Positions 40,991 through 50,973 of a DNA stretch of 64,000 nucleotides are shown piece after piece; position 1 is the stretch's first letter, and each line of letters opens with the position of its first letter. The stretch spans positions 124,001 to 188,000 of the forward strand of contig NZ_MPIN01000009.1 in assembly GCF_001887355.1 (NCBI RefSeq), written 5' to 3'. Origin of the DNA: Cystobacter ferrugineus (GTDB lineage Bacteria > Myxococcota > Myxococcia > Myxococcales > Myxococcaceae). The position numbers were made by a program, and so were the translations under genes. A model generated the notes under the pieces. The model was not told where the DNA came from. It saw only the letters and a list, made by a program, of their open reading frames with translations, and searched no databases.

Positions 40991-41103
40991 CCTCGGGGCA
41001 CGGGGCGTATCGCCTCCACACCCACCTGGTGGGAGGAGGCTGGACTCGAGAGGCCGCGCCGGGGCCAGGGGCTGGCCGTCGGCACGCCTTTCGTCCAGCC
41101 TCG

Positions 41104-41132
41104 TTGCAGGAGAAGGACTCACGGCATATAAG
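41104..41132 (+). promoter_or_regulatory. Sigma70-type promoter of typA
   Basis: TTGCAG at 41104-41109 and TATAAG at 41127-41132 are separated by exactly 17 bp. The pair lies 124 bp upstream of the typA ATG and stands out in otherwise very GC-rich sequence. Confidence 0.6.
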
Positions 41133-41256
41133 CGCCCGCCCTTCGCGTTTCTGAGGGGTTCCATCAGGCCCCCTGAGGGCCCGGGCGCCTTGCCCACCCA
41201 CGACTTCTTCCGCCGGGCTTCGTGCTTCGGCCGTCCCCCGCAGATCCCCCGCATCC

Positions 41257-43095
41257 ATGATTGCCCGAGAGAACATCCGCAACGTCGCCATCGTCGCCCA
41301 CGTCGACCATGGCAAAACCACCCTCGTCGACCACATGCTTCGCCAGGCGGGCATCTTCCGCAGCAACGAAGCCCTGACCGAGCGGGTGATGGACTCGAAC
41401 GACCTCGAGCGCGAGAAGGGCATCACCATTCTCGCGAAGAACACCGCCGTCACCTACAAGGGCACGCAGATCAACATCATCGACACCCCGGGCCACGCGG
41501 ACTTCGGCGGTGAGGTGGAGCGCGGCCTGCGCCTGGTGGATGGCGTCATCCTCCTGGTGGACGCGGCCGAAGGCCCCCTGCCCCAGACGCGCTTCGTGCT
41601 CAGCAAGGCGCTGGGCATGGGTCTCAAGACGGTGCTCGTCATCAACAAGATCGACCGCTCCGACGCCCGGGCCAAGGACATCCTGGATCAGGTCTACTCG
41701 CTCTACATCGACCTGGGCGCGGACGAGCACCAGCTCGAGTTCCCCGTGCTCTACACGGTGGCGCGCCAGGGCCAGAGCTCCACGAGCCTGGAGGTGCCGG
41801 GCAAGACGCTCGAGCCGCTCTTCGAGGCCATCCTCTCGCACATCTCCCCGCCGCCCGCGCCGCAGCAGGAGCAGCTCCAGCTTCTCGTGGCCAACCTGGA
41901 CTACGACGACTACGTGGGCCGCCTCGCGGTGGGCCGCGTGCAGGCCGGGCGCATCGCGCCCAACATGCCCGTGGCGGTGATGCGCGAGGGCGGGAAGATC
42001 GCCCAGGGCAAGATCGTCAAGCTCTACGGCTTCCAGGGCCTCAAGCGCACGGAGATCCCCGACGCGGGCCCCGGAGAGATCGTCTCCATCGCGGGCATCG
42101 AGGACATCTCCATCGGTGACACCATCGCCGACGCGGAGCGTCCCGTGGCGCTGCCGCGCATCACCGTGGACGAGCCCACGATGATGATGATCTTCAAGGT
42201 CAACGACGGGCCGCTGGCGGGCAAGGAAGGCAAGTACGTCACCAGCCGCAACCTGCGCGAGCGCCTGTACCGCGAGGCCTACCGCAACGTGTCCATCCGC
42301 GTGGAGGACACCGAGACGCCGGACGCCTTCCGCGTGGTGGGCCGTGGCGAACTGCAGCTCGCCGTCATCATCGAGACGATGCGCCGCGAGGGCTACGAGC
42401 TGACGGCCTCCAACCCCGAGCCGGTGACGAAGACGATCGACGGCGTGCTGCACGAGCCCATGGAGCTGCTCTTCTGCGACGTGCCGGAGAACAGCGTGGG
42501 CGCGGTGACCGAGCGCCTGGGGCCCCGCAAGGGCCGCATGACGGACATGGCCCAGCTCGGCGGCGGCCGCACCCGCCTGCAGTTCCGCATCCCCGCGCGC
42601 GGCCTCATCGGCTTCCGCTCGGAGTTCCTCACCATCACCCGGGGTGAGGGCATCATGAGCAGCCAGTTCGACGGCTACGAGCCCTGGTTCGGCTACATCC
42701 CCAAGCGCGCCAACGGAGCCATCGTGTCCGACCGCCTGGGCGAGACGGTGCCCTACGCGCTCTTCAGCATCCAGGAGCGTGGCCACCTGTTCGTGGGCGC
42801 CGGCGTCACCATCTACGAGGGCATGATCATCGGCGAGCACGTGCACCCCTCCGAGCTCAACGTGAATGCCTGCCGCGAGAAGAAGCTCACCAACATCCGC
42901 GCCGCCGGCCGTGACGAGAACGTCATCCTCACGCCGCCTCGCGAGATGGGCCTGGAGAAGGCGCTGGAGTGGATCGCCGACGACGAGCTCGTCGAGGTGA
43001 CGCCCAAGTCGGTGCGCATGCGCAAGAAGGCCCTGAGCTCGGGTGAGCGCTACCGCGCCGAGCGTGACCGCAAGCGCGAGGAGCGCGAGGGCTGA
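41257..43095 (+). CDS. typA: Ribosome-associated GTPase TypA/BipA
   Basis: The 612-residue translational GTPase has the P-loop AHVDHGKTT (about 13-21), G2 region [16 protein letters not shown] and NKID. EF-G-like domains III/V and the TypA-specific C-terminal domain follow ([21 protein letters not shown]-type [10 protein letters not shown]). It binds the 70S ribosome and is needed for ribosome assembly and growth under stress. Length and sequence are standard. A good sigma70 promoter lies upstream. The stop is 163 bp before the next gene. Confidence 0.97.
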   Translation: MIARENIRNVAIVAHVDHGKTTLVDHMLRQAGIFRSNEALTERVMDSNDLEREKGITILAKNTAVTYKGTQINIIDTPGHADFGGEVERGLRLVDGVILLVDAAEGPLPQTRFVLSKALGMGLKTVLVINKIDRSDARAKDILDQVYSLYIDLGADEHQLEFPVLYTVARQGQSSTSLEVPGKTLEPLFEAILSHISPPPAPQQEQLQLLVANLDYDDYVGRLAVGRVQAGRIAPNMPVAVMREGGKIAQGKIVKLYGFQGLKRTEIPDAGPGEIVSIAGIEDISIGDTIADAERPVALPRITVDEPTMMMIFKVNDGPLAGKEGKYVTSRNLRERLYREAYRNVSIRVEDTETPDAFRVVGRGELQLAVIIETMRREGYELTASNPEPVTKTIDGVLHEPMELLFCDVPENSVGAVTERLGPRKGRMTDMAQLGGGRTRLQFRIPARGLIGFRSEFLTITRGEGIMSSQFDGYEPWFGYIPKRANGAIVSDRLGETVPYALFSIQERGHLFVGAGVTIYEGMIIGEHVHPSELNVNACREKKLTNIRAAGRDENVILTPPREMGLEKALEWIADDELVEVTPKSVRMRKKALSSGERYRAERDRKREEREG

Positions 43096-43258
43096 GTTCC
43101 CCGAGGGCGCCGCGGTCTCGAGGCGGCGTCCGGGTTTCATCCAAGGGCGAGGGTGGGCGGGCTTCCCGCTCCCTTCGCCCTTCGTCTTTTCCACGCATTG
43201 CCCCCGCCGCGCCTTCCGGTATCAACTCCCCCCCGGTCCGACGCGAGGGAGCGGGTAC

Positions 43259-44644
43259 TTGAAGCAAGGAAAGATCCTGGCGCTGGTGGGGGTGCTCGTC
43301 GTGGCTCCCATGGCGCTGGCGCAGGGGAGCAGCGGGAGCCCGAATCAGTCCGAGGGGAACACGGCCGCGCGGGCCCTCGAGGTGTACGAGCAGGGCAAGC
43401 GCCTCTACGACGCGAAGAACTACGCGGGCGCCCTCGAGCGCTTCGATCAGGCCGCGGCCATCGAGCCCGACAAGGCGCGCTGGCAGTACAACCGGGGCCT
43501 CGCCCTGCGCAAACTCAACCGCTTCGCGGAGGCCCGCGAGGCCCTGCTCCACTCGCGCACCCTGGACCCGGCCTACAAGCGGGCGGAGATCGACGACAAG
43601 CTGCGGGAGATGGGCTTCTCGCCAGCGGCACCGCTCATGAGCACGGAGACGCCACCCGGCCCCTCCACCTCCACGAGCACTCCCGACAGTCCTCCCACGA
43701 GCACGGAGACACCTCCCAGTCCGAACCCCACGCCCGCGCCAGACCCGAAGCGCACGGACTCGACGGGCGCCTGCTGCCTCCTCCTTTGCTTGATCGGCGG
43801 CGGTGCCCTCTTCGCCATGTGGCGGGCACGCAAGAACGCACCGACAACCGCGCCGCCCACGAAGCGCTATACATCCACCCTGCCCCGGGACGAGGAGATC
43901 GCACCGCTGCTCACCCGGCTGGACCAGGCCGCTGACGCCCTCATCCAGGTGGAGCACGCCCTGCGGCTGGATGAGGACGCCGATCTGCGCGCCCTGCTCA
44001 ACCAGGCCACCCTGGCCGAGCAGAACGCGCGGCAAGCACTGGAGAGCGCCCAGCGAGGCGTCGCCACGCTGGCCTCCGTGGAGCGCCGGATCAAGGAAAC
44101 GGAGGAGGGCACCGCGGCGGCGGTGGCGCGTGCGCGAGAACTTTTCGGCGAGCGGGCATTCCTGCCCGAGGGCGAGCACGTGGGCTGTTACTTCTGTGCG
44201 CGCCCCCTGGCCAACCCGTCCTTCCGGATGCAGGTGCCCCTCAAGCGGGGCTCGCAGGTCACGCACGTGCTCGCGTGCCCCCCGTGCGCGAACATGGCCG
44301 CAGCGGGCCAGCCTCCCCCCGTGAAGGTGCGGCGGTCGGTCACTGGCCTGACCCAGCACTGGAGCGAGGTGCGCGGGTACGATCCCTATACCCATCGTCA
44401 CCAGCCCCATCCGGACATGGGCACGATGCCCGCCTGGCAGTACACGCCGGAGCGCTCACTCGGCGAGGTGGCGGCGATGGCCGCGGGAGGCGCGCTCGCG
44501 ACGGGACTGGCGGCCTATGGGGTGAGCCAGTTGCTGGATCTCGACAGCGCGAGCGAGGCGGCGGCGGCCCAGGCGGCGACCGAGGCCGCGGCGAAGCGGG
44601 CCAGTGAGCACCGCGAGGAGCGCGACTGGAAGGATCACTCCTGA
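43259..44644 (+). CDS. TPR membrane protein with Cys-pair motif, first gene of a glycosyltransferase/radical SAM operon
   Basis: A TTG start at 43259 with GAGGGAG (43245-43251) gives 461 residues. A signal sequence is followed by two TPR-like repeats (about 35-110, ALEVYEQGKRLYDAKNYAGA), a Thr/Pro-rich linker, a membrane helix (GACCLLLCLIGGGALFAMW), a coiled coil, and CYFCARPL ... CPPCANM, a possible four-Cys zinc site. The C-terminus has another hydrophobic stretch. No known function. Its stop shares a base with the next start (TGATG), tying it to the glycosyltransferase. Confidence 0.7.
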   Translation: MKQGKILALVGVLVVAPMALAQGSSGSPNQSEGNTAARALEVYEQGKRLYDAKNYAGALERFDQAAAIEPDKARWQYNRGLALRKLNRFAEAREALLHSRTLDPAYKRAEIDDKLREMGFSPAAPLMSTETPPGPSTSTSTPDSPPTSTETPPSPNPTPAPDPKRTDSTGACCLLLCLIGGGALFAMWRARKNAPTTAPPTKRYTSTLPRDEEIAPLLTRLDQAADALIQVEHALRLDEDADLRALLNQATLAEQNARQALESAQRGVATLASVERRIKETEEGTAAAVARARELFGERAFLPEGEHVGCYFCARPLANPSFRMQVPLKRGSQVTHVLACPPCANMAAAGQPPPVKVRRSVTGLTQHWSEVRGYDPYTHRHQPHPDMGTMPAWQYTPERSLGEVAAMAAGGALATGLAAYGVSQLLDLDSASEAAAAQAATEAAAKRASEHREERDWKDHS

Positions 44645-45732
44645 TGGGCGCGCCCCGCTTCGTCTTCTACGCCGTCAATGGCCTGGGGCTGGGCCACGTC
44701 ACGCGCCTGGTGTCCATCGCCCGGGCGCTGCGCCGGCTCTCGCCGGAGTGCGAGGTGCTCTTCCTCACCTCGTCCGAGGCCGACCACGTCATCTACCGCG
44801 AGGGGTTCGCGGCGGTGAAGCTGCCCTCGAAAACCATCCGCGAGCGCTGTGGCCTGCGCAAGGGCCACTACCTCAAGCTGGTGCAGACGGTGACGTGGAA
44901 CACGATCTCCGCGTTCGATCCGGACGTGCTGGTGGTGGACACCTACCCCACTGGCTCCTTCGAGGAACTCATTCCGGTGCTGCGCTGGCGCCAGAAGAAC
45001 GTCTTCGTCTTCCGGGAGCAGCGGGCCGAGGCGGCGGGCTCCGAGCTGCTCCAGGCCTCGCTGCGGCTGTATGACCGGATCCTCATCCCCCACGAGGACG
45101 TGTCCCAGGTGGGTCCGCTGCCCGAGCCCGCCAAGGCCCTGGCCGTGGGCCCCATCCTCATCCGCGAGCGCCACGAGCTGCCAGACCGGGCCCGGGCACG
45201 CGAGGCGCTCGGGCTACCTCGGGACGGCACCCTGCTCTACGCCTCCTTCGGCGGCGGAGGAGACCCCGAGGCCGCCCGGGCACTGACGCTCACGGCCCAG
45301 GTGGCGCGGGAGCTGCCCGGGGTGCGACTGGTGGTGGGCGCGGGTCCCCTGTGGCGCGAGCAGCCGCCCGCGCTGGAGGGAGCGGTGGTGCTCCAGGGCC
45401 GCTACCCCGCGCTGGACTTCCTGCCGGCCTTCGACGCGGCGGTGACTGCGGCCGGCTACAACGCCGTCCACGAGTTGCTGTACGCGGGCATCCCCTCCGT
45501 CTTCGTGCCCTTCACGCGGATGGTGGACGACCAGGAGAAGCGCGTACGTGAGGTGGAGGACGCGGGGGCGGGCCTGGCGTGCCTGCCGCTGACGCGCGAG
45601 GGGCTCACCCGCGCGGTGCGTGAGCTGATGAAGCCGGAGGTGCGCCAGCGCCTGGGCACGGCGGCGCGCGAGAAGGTGGCGCGCAATGGCGCGGAGCCCG
45701 CGGCGCGGGCACTGCTGGAGTTGCTCCCATGA
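44644..45732 (+). CDS. MurG-like GT-B glycosyltransferase
   Basis: The 362-residue protein has the GT28-type two-domain layout. The N-terminal NGLGLGHVTR loop resembles the MurG glycine-rich acceptor loop, and the C-terminal domain has ASFGGGGDPEA and the donor-site block TAAGYNAVHELLYAGIPSVFVPF. It should transfer a sugar from a nucleotide donor to an unknown acceptor. It is not MurG itself: it is not among cell-wall genes, and the acceptor part differs. Stop and start overlaps (1 nt before, ATGA after) couple it to the TPR protein and to a radical SAM enzyme. Confidence 0.85.
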   Translation: MGAPRFVFYAVNGLGLGHVTRLVSIARALRRLSPECEVLFLTSSEADHVIYREGFAAVKLPSKTIRERCGLRKGHYLKLVQTVTWNTISAFDPDVLVVDTYPTGSFEELIPVLRWRQKNVFVFREQRAEAAGSELLQASLRLYDRILIPHEDVSQVGPLPEPAKALAVGPILIRERHELPDRARAREALGLPRDGTLLYASFGGGGDPEAARALTLTAQVARELPGVRLVVGAGPLWREQPPALEGAVVLQGRYPALDFLPAFDAAVTAAGYNAVHELLYAGIPSVFVPFTRMVDDQEKRVREVEDAGAGLACLPLTREGLTRAVRELMKPEVRQRLGTAAREKVARNGAEPAARALLELLP

Positions 45733-46769
45733 AGAACCCGACTCCGATGCGCGAGCGCCTCGAGGGCTACCTGGAGCGCCGGCCTCGCACCGGGCCGGAG
45801 ACGGTCCACCTGGACGTCACCAACGCGTGCAACCTGGACTGCATCACCTGCTGGAACTACGCGCCGGACCTCGCGCAGGCCAAACCGGTGGCGTGGAAGC
45901 GGCAACGGATGGACGCGGCCACCTTCCACCGCATGGTGCACGAGTGCGCCGAGGCGGGCGCCGAGCGCATCGTCATCAGCGGCGGTGGCGAGCCCTTCAC
46001 CCACCCGGACATCTACACCTTCATCGACGCGGTGAAGGCGCGCGGCCTGCGGCTCACCGTCATCTCCAACGGAACCCTGTGTGATTGGGAGCGGGTGCGC
46101 GGGCTGGGCGTGGATCAGATGCTGCTCAACATGGCCTCCGCCTCAGCGGAGACCTATGTCGCCTATCACCCCAACCAGCCCCCGGAGACCTTCCACCGGC
46201 TGCTCGAGGGCGTGCGCACGGTGCGCGACGTCACCGCCGTGAACCTGGTGCAGGTCATCAACCGGGTGAACTACCGGGAGCTGCCCCAGATGGTGCAGCT
46301 CGCGCACGACGTGGGCGCGCGCTCGTCCTTCAAGGTGGGAGACGTGCCTCGGGGCACCGAGCACCACGCGCTCACCGCCGAGCAGCGGCAGCAGGTGCTC
46401 GGCGAGCTCATCCCCGAGGCGCGCAAGCGGGCCAAGGCGCTGAAGGTGAAGCACAACCTGGACGCGTACGAGGCCCAGTTGTCGGGCAAGTGGCCCTCGG
46501 GGCAGGAGACGGGTTGCTTCGCGGGTTATCTCTACAGCCGCGTCTACGTGGACGGGCGCGTCTTCTTCTGCTGCGAGCACATCGAGGCGGGGCACGTGAA
46601 GGACGGTGCCTTCCAGGACGTGTGGCGCGCGCCAGCGTACGAGGCGGTGCGCGCGCGGCTGCACCGGGGCGAGTACTACCCGGGCTGCGCGCGCTGCGGA
46701 AAGCACGACATGAACTTCGCGGCGTCGAGGGACCTGCGCGAGATGCTCGAGGAGGGAGAGCAGCCATGA
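45729..46769 (+). CDS. Radical SAM/SPASM protein 1
   Basis: The 346-residue protein has the CxxxCxxC [4Fe-4S] motif Cys34-Cys38-Cys41 in TNACNLDCITCW and the radical SAM glycine-rich strand ISGGGEPFTHPD. A C-terminal SPASM region follows with further cysteines (GCFAGY, FFCCEH, PGCARCGKHD). SPASM enzymes modify peptides or small molecules by radical chemistry. No leader-peptide-binding (RRE) domain or precursor peptide is obvious. It overlaps both neighbours by ATGA, so the cluster is translated as a unit. Confidence 0.88.
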   Translation: MKNPTPMRERLEGYLERRPRTGPETVHLDVTNACNLDCITCWNYAPDLAQAKPVAWKRQRMDAATFHRMVHECAEAGAERIVISGGGEPFTHPDIYTFIDAVKARGLRLTVISNGTLCDWERVRGLGVDQMLLNMASASAETYVAYHPNQPPETFHRLLEGVRTVRDVTAVNLVQVINRVNYRELPQMVQLAHDVGARSSFKVGDVPRGTEHHALTAEQRQQVLGELIPEARKRAKALKVKHNLDAYEAQLSGKWPSGQETGCFAGYLYSRVYVDGRVFFCCEHIEAGHVKDGAFQDVWRAPAYEAVRARLHRGEYYPGCARCGKHDMNFAASRDLREMLEEGEQP

Positions 46770-47644
46770 GCGGCCCACGTCCCACGGTGAGCTGGAACAT
46801 CGTCGGCGGGTGCAACTACCGCTGCACGTATTGCGTGCAGAAGCACATGCCGGGCATTGGCGGGCCCACGGACGAGCAGCTCGAGGCGGCGTTGGCCACG
46901 CTCACGGCACTGCCAGGAAGCTGGGAGTTCAAGATCTCCGGCGGAGAGCCCTTCCTGCTCAAGCGGTTGCCGGAGGTGGCGCGGCGCCTGGCGGAGGCGG
47001 GACACAAGGTGTCGCTGCTCACCAACCTGTCGGCCCCGCTGCGCGTGATCTCCACCTTCATCGAGGCGGCGGGAGAGCGGTTGCGCACCTTCTCGTGCTC
47101 GCTGCACCGCGAGGAGGTGGAGGAAGCGGAGTTCCTCGAGAAGGCCCGCGCGGTGAAGGAGTTGCTGGCCCGGTGGCCGCGCGCCACCTTCGTCGTCAAC
47201 GGCGTGGTGGTGCCCGGACAGGTGCCAAAGGTGGCCGCCAGCCGCGAGCACTTCGAGCAGGCGGGCATCAAGTTCTACCCCCAGCTCATGCGGGTGAACG
47301 GCAAACCCGCCGAGTACGGCTGGTTGGATCGCTGGCGCATCGACCGGGCCTTCGGGGACATGGCGTCCCCGTCGCGGATGAATCGCGGCTACCAACTCAA
47401 GGGCCGCCTGTGCCACGCGGGCAGCCAGTACTTCATCATCCACCCCAAGGGGGACGCCTTCTCCTGCTACCCCGGCAAGCGCTTCGGAGATGGGCACCTG
47501 GGCAACGTCTTCGACGGGACGCTGAAGCTGTGGGACGCGCCCCGTCCCTGCCACTACGAGGTGTGCCCCTGCACGGTGCCGCAGAACCGGGGCATCATCG
47601 AGGGCTTTGGAGGCGGAGCCGGAGAGGACTCCGTCAGCTTCTGA
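46766..47644 (+). CDS. Radical SAM/SPASM protein 2
   Basis: The 292-residue protein has the cluster motif Cys16-Cys20-Cys23 in GGCNYRCTYCV, a glycine-rich KISGGEPFLL strand and a SPASM-like C-terminus (RLCHAGSQYF, DAFSCYPGKRF, RPCHYEVCPC). It differs enough from the preceding enzyme to suggest a different step, not a recent duplication. The start overlaps the previous stop by ATGA. It is the last gene of the cluster and abuts the convergent DUF808 gene by 3 bp. Confidence 0.88.
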   Translation: MSGPRPTVSWNIVGGCNYRCTYCVQKHMPGIGGPTDEQLEAALATLTALPGSWEFKISGGEPFLLKRLPEVARRLAEAGHKVSLLTNLSAPLRVISTFIEAAGERLRTFSCSLHREEVEEAEFLEKARAVKELLARWPRATFVVNGVVVPGQVPKVAASREHFEQAGIKFYPQLMRVNGKPAEYGWLDRWRIDRAFGDMASPSRMNRGYQLKGRLCHAGSQYFIIHPKGDAFSCYPGKRFGDGHLGNVFDGTLKLWDAPRPCHYEVCPCTVPQNRGIIEGFGGGAGEDSVSF

Positions 47645-47647
47645 GAC

Positions 47648-48601
47648 TCACTTCTCCTTGCCACGGCCCAGCACACGCGAGCCCACGCTCACCACGCCCA
47701 GTGCCAGCGCGCCGGCGAGGATGCCCACCAGGGCGTTGGCCAGCGGAGACACGAGCGCCCCCAGCAGCCCGCCGACGCCGGACACCTCGCCCGCGGCGTG
47801 GGCCGCGCCCTCGATCGCGTGGTGCAGCGGGCCGATGCCGTGCGTGAGGATGCCTCCACCCACGAGGAACATGGCCGCGGTGCCGGCGACCGACAGGAAC
47901 TTCATGAGCAACGGCGCCGCCTTGAGGATGCCCACGCCCAGACCGCGCACGGTCTGTGGCCAGGCGCCCTCGCCCGACTGGCGGCTCAGCGCGAGCCCCG
48001 CGTCGTCCAGCTTGACGATGCCTCCCACCAATCCGTAGACGCCCACGGTCATCAGCACGGCCACCCCCGTCAGCGTCAGCACCTGGGTCATGAAGGGCGC
48101 GCTGGCCACGACGCCCAGCGAGATCGCGATGATCTCCGCCGAGAGGATGAAGTCGGTGCGCACCGCGCCCTTGATCTTCTCCTTCTCGAGCGCCACGAGG
48201 TCCACCTTCGGATCGGCCACGGCCTGGCGCAGTTCGTTGTGATGGGCCTCGTCCTCGTGCTGGCTGTGCAGGAACTTGTGCGCCAGCTTCTCGAAGCCCT
48301 CGAAGCAGAGGTAGAGACCGCCCACCATCAACAGCGGCGTCACGGCCCAGGACGCGAAGGCGCTGATGGCCAGCGCCGCGGGCACCAGGATGGCCTTGTT
48401 CACCATCGAGCCCTTGGCCACGGCCCACACCACCGGCAGCTCCCGGTCGGCATTGACGCCGGTGACCTGCTGGGCGTTGAGCGCCAGGTCATCGCCCAGC
48501 ACTCCGGCGGTCTTCTGCGCCGCCACCTTGGTCATCACCGACACGTCGTCCAAGAGGGTGGCGATGTCGTCGATCAGGGCGAGCAGGCTGGATCCGGCCA
48601 C
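47648..48601 (-). CDS. DUF808 (YedI-like) membrane protein
   Basis: The 317-residue membrane protein has the family opening [20 protein letters not shown] and about six hydrophobic segments, with [13 protein letters not shown] in the middle. The start is GTG at 48599-48601. E. coli YedI belongs to the family; its function is not established. It appears to be a single-gene unit. Confidence 0.88.
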   Translation of the reverse strand: MAGSSLLALIDDIATLLDDVSVMTKVAAQKTAGVLGDDLALNAQQVTGVNADRELPVVWAVAKGSMVNKAILVPAALAISAFASWAVTPLLMVGGLYLCFEGFEKLAHKFLHSQHEDEAHHNELRQAVADPKVDLVALEKEKIKGAVRTDFILSAEIIAISLGVVASAPFMTQVLTLTGVAVLMTVGVYGLVGGIVKLDDAGLALSRQSGEGAWPQTVRGLGVGILKAAPLLMKFLSVAGTAAMFLVGGGILTHGIGPLHHAIEGAAHAAGEVSGVGGLLGALVSPLANALVGILAGALALGVVSVGSRVLGRGKEK

Positions 48602-48698
48602 GTGGAAGGCTCCTTACAGCGAAAGGTTGGCGCGCATCCTAATGTCCCCGGGCGGGGATGCCACCGGCATCCGCCGTCATTCGACCCTCCCAGGCCGG

Positions 48699-49109
48699 CT
48701 ACCGCCCCGCCTGCTGGCGGAGCCCGGCCGCCCAGCTCTCCGCCTCCTCGGGGGTGGAGAAGGTGAGCACGGGCGAGGGCAGCGGCAGGAGCGCCAGGAT
48801 GGCGCGAAGGGCCAGCCGGGCCAGGGTCGAGGAGAGGATGATTCCCGCGCCCAGGACCCGCTCGCGCAGGTGGGTCTCATGCGCCTTCAACCACGCCACC
48901 TGACGCTGGCGCTGCTCCTGATCCATGGACATCCGTGAGATCTCACGCAGATCGATGAGGAGGATGAGCTTCTGCTCGGCGCGCTCGAGGTGCTCGCCGA
49001 AGGTCGCGAGGAACGCCTCGTACTCCTCGGGGGACAGGGCCCGGGGAAACCAGAGGGAGAGCAGGGGCCATCTCGAGCTGTCGAAGCGGACTCGGTCTGT
49101 GGTGGACAT
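48699..49109 (-). CDS. Small STAS-like cytoplasmic protein
   Basis: From ATG 49107-49109 the product has 136 residues. Strand-helix alternation (WPLLSLWFPRALSPEEYEAF, EQKLILLIDLREISRMSM, SPVLTFSTPEEAESW) resembles SpoIIAA/STAS-like domains found in many myxobacterial proteins. No catalytic residues are visible. It is divergent from the bestrophin gene with a short shared upstream region. The function is unknown. Confidence 0.65.
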   Translation of the reverse strand: MSTTDRVRFDSSRWPLLSLWFPRALSPEEYEAFLATFGEHLERAEQKLILLIDLREISRMSMDQEQRQRQVAWLKAHETHLRERVLGAGIILSSTLARLALRAILALLPLPSPVLTFSTPEEAESWAAGLRQQAGR

Positions 49110-49179
49110 ACGCGGGGAACGCAGTATGCCAGGGAGGCACCTCGCGGGGCGATGACCAACACGCCCCGGCAACTCCACC

Positions 49180-50118
49180 ATGATCATCCGCCCTCGTCCC
49201 ACCGCCTGGCAGTTGCTCTACATCCTGCGCGGCTCGGTGCTTGTCCTCGTGCTTCCCCAGGTCCTGGGGATCTCGCTGCTGTCCTGCCTCGCGGTCTTGT
49301 CCATCCGGAAGGATTGGCTCCACCTGCCCTCCAGCACGGCCGTCCCCATGTCCCTGCTGGGGCTCGCGCTCTCCATCTTCCTGGGCTTTCGCAACAACGC
49401 CAGCTACGACCGCTGGTGGGAGGCGCGCAAGCTCTGGGGCGCGCTCATCATCGAGCTGCGCTCCCTGGCCCGGGATGCCGTGGCCCTGCTCGACGACGGC
49501 GCGGACCCGGGGACTCCCGTGCGAGGACGTCACGACGCTCGACGGCTCGTCCATCGCGGCATCGCCTTCGCCCATGCCTTGGCCGGGTATCTGCGCGGGC
49601 ACGATGAAGGCGGCAACCTCTCCCGCTACCTCACCCCCGACGAGCTGGCTCGGGTCCGGGCCAGCATCAACCCGCCGGACGCGCTGCTGCGCGAGATGGC
49701 CCAGGAGCTCGCCTCCCTGCGGCGCACGGGCCGGCTCACCGACATCGCCTGGCAGAGCTTGAACGAGCGCGTCGGTGGGCTGTCCACGGTGCTGACCGCC
49801 TGCGAGCGCATCCGTTTCACCCCCCTGCCCTTCGCCTACACGGTGCTCCTGCACCGCACCGCCTACCTGTTCTGCCTGCTGCTGCCTTTCGGGCTGGCGG
49901 AGCTGCTCGGGTGGATGGCCCCGGTGCTCGCCGCCGTCCTGGCCTATACCTTCTTCGGGCTGGATGCGCTGGGCGACGAGCTGGAGAACCCCTTCGCCCA
50001 CGTGCCCAACGGCCTGCCCCTGCAGGCCATGGCCCGGACCGCGGAACGGGGACTGCTCGAGGCCCTGGGCGAGCCCCTTCCCGAGCCGCTGCAGCCCCAG
50101 TCGTACGTGTTGATGTGA
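49180..50118 (+). CDS. Bestrophin-family (UPF0187/YneE-type) channel
   Basis: The 312-residue membrane protein contains the family hallmark FLGFRNNASYDRWWEARKLWG (about 68-88) and hydrophobic segments near the two ends. Bacterial members form pentameric channels for anions or, in some, sodium. The ion is not determined. It is 18 bp upstream of the spermidine-synthase-like gene on the same strand. Confidence 0.9.
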   Translation: MIIRPRPTAWQLLYILRGSVLVLVLPQVLGISLLSCLAVLSIRKDWLHLPSSTAVPMSLLGLALSIFLGFRNNASYDRWWEARKLWGALIIELRSLARDAVALLDDGADPGTPVRGRHDARRLVHRGIAFAHALAGYLRGHDEGGNLSRYLTPDELARVRASINPPDALLREMAQELASLRRTGRLTDIAWQSLNERVGGLSTVLTACERIRFTPLPFAYTVLLHRTAYLFCLLLPFGLAELLGWMAPVLAAVLAYTFFGLDALGDELENPFAHVPNGLPLQAMARTAERGLLEALGEPLPEPLQPQSYVLM

Positions 50119-50136
50119 GAAGGTCTCTTCCCACGC

Positions 50137-50964
50137 ATGTCCGACTCGAGATCGAAGCGAGGAACCCGTCCGAGGGCGGCGAAGCCGGCGAAGAGCCCGA
50201 GAGCCTCGGCCACCGTGGTCCACGAAGCACCCTCGCCGCTCGGGACGGTGTTCGTGGTGGACACGGGAGACCTGCGCACGCTCCGCTTCGACAGTCCCCG
50301 GGGGGCCGTCCAGAGCGCGCTGCGCAAGAGCGATCCCCTGGCGGTGCCCACGAGCTACGTGCGGGTGGCCACCGCCGGGCTCGCGCTCACCCAGGGGCGC
50401 TCTCGCGTCCTGGTGGTGGGACTTGGCGGAGGCGCCTTCCCCCGGCTGTTGCACCGGTGTCTGCCCCGGACGCGGGTGGACGTGGTGGAGCTCAACCCCG
50501 TGGTGGTGGAGGTGGCTCGGCGCTACTTCCACGTCCACGAGGACGAGCGGCTGCACATCCAGCTCGGGGACGCAGCTCACTTCATGGAGGAGCGCGGGCC
50601 GCTCTATGATCTCATCCTGCTCGACGCGTTCGCGGGCGAAGGGACGCCGGAACACCTGAAGGAGACGCTCTTCCTCGAGGCGGTGCGGCGCCGGTTGCTG
50701 CCGGGGGGCGTCGCCGTGCTCAACATCGCCCTGGAGGATCCGGCGAAGGTGGCGTGGCGGGTGCGGACCTTCGCCGGATGCTTCGAGGACTGCGCGATGC
50801 TGCGCGGCGCGTCGGAGTACATCAACCTGCTCCTGGTGGGCACCCAGGAGCCCCTTCCCCCCGAGCCGCAATTCCGGCGGCAGTTGTCCCAGCTCGCGCG
50901 CGAGATGGGGTTTCCCGCCCTGACGCGCAGCGTGGTGTCCTTCGCGCGCGCCCTGGAGAGCTGA
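50137..50964 (+). CDS. Spermidine synthase-like methyltransferase-fold protein
   Basis: The 275-residue protein has a Rossmann fold with the loop VVGLGGGAFPRLLHR and the acidic VVELNPVVVEVA, then GDAAHFM and LILLDAFAGE, where a true spermidine synthase has DxxD-like acid for putrescine. It fits the spermine/spermidine synthase family of aminopropyltransferase-like proteins, but the active-site acid set looks reduced, so the substrate is uncertain. A basic, Ala-rich N-terminus of about 25 residues precedes the fold. It follows the bestrophin gene closely. Confidence 0.75.
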   Translation: MSDSRSKRGTRPRAAKPAKSPRASATVVHEAPSPLGTVFVVDTGDLRTLRFDSPRGAVQSALRKSDPLAVPTSYVRVATAGLALTQGRSRVLVVGLGGGAFPRLLHRCLPRTRVDVVELNPVVVEVARRYFHVHEDERLHIQLGDAAHFMEERGPLYDLILLDAFAGEGTPEHLKETLFLEAVRRRLLPGGVAVLNIALEDPAKVAWRVRTFAGCFEDCAMLRGASEYINLLLVGTQEPLPPEPQFRRQLSQLAREMGFPALTRSVVSFARALES

Positions 50965-50973
50965 GGGCTGGCC

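Noticed and set aside
41164-43194. 676-residue minus-strand frame under typA
   Set aside because: Shadow of typA: low complexity, no family similarity, and it would require typA to be non-coding.
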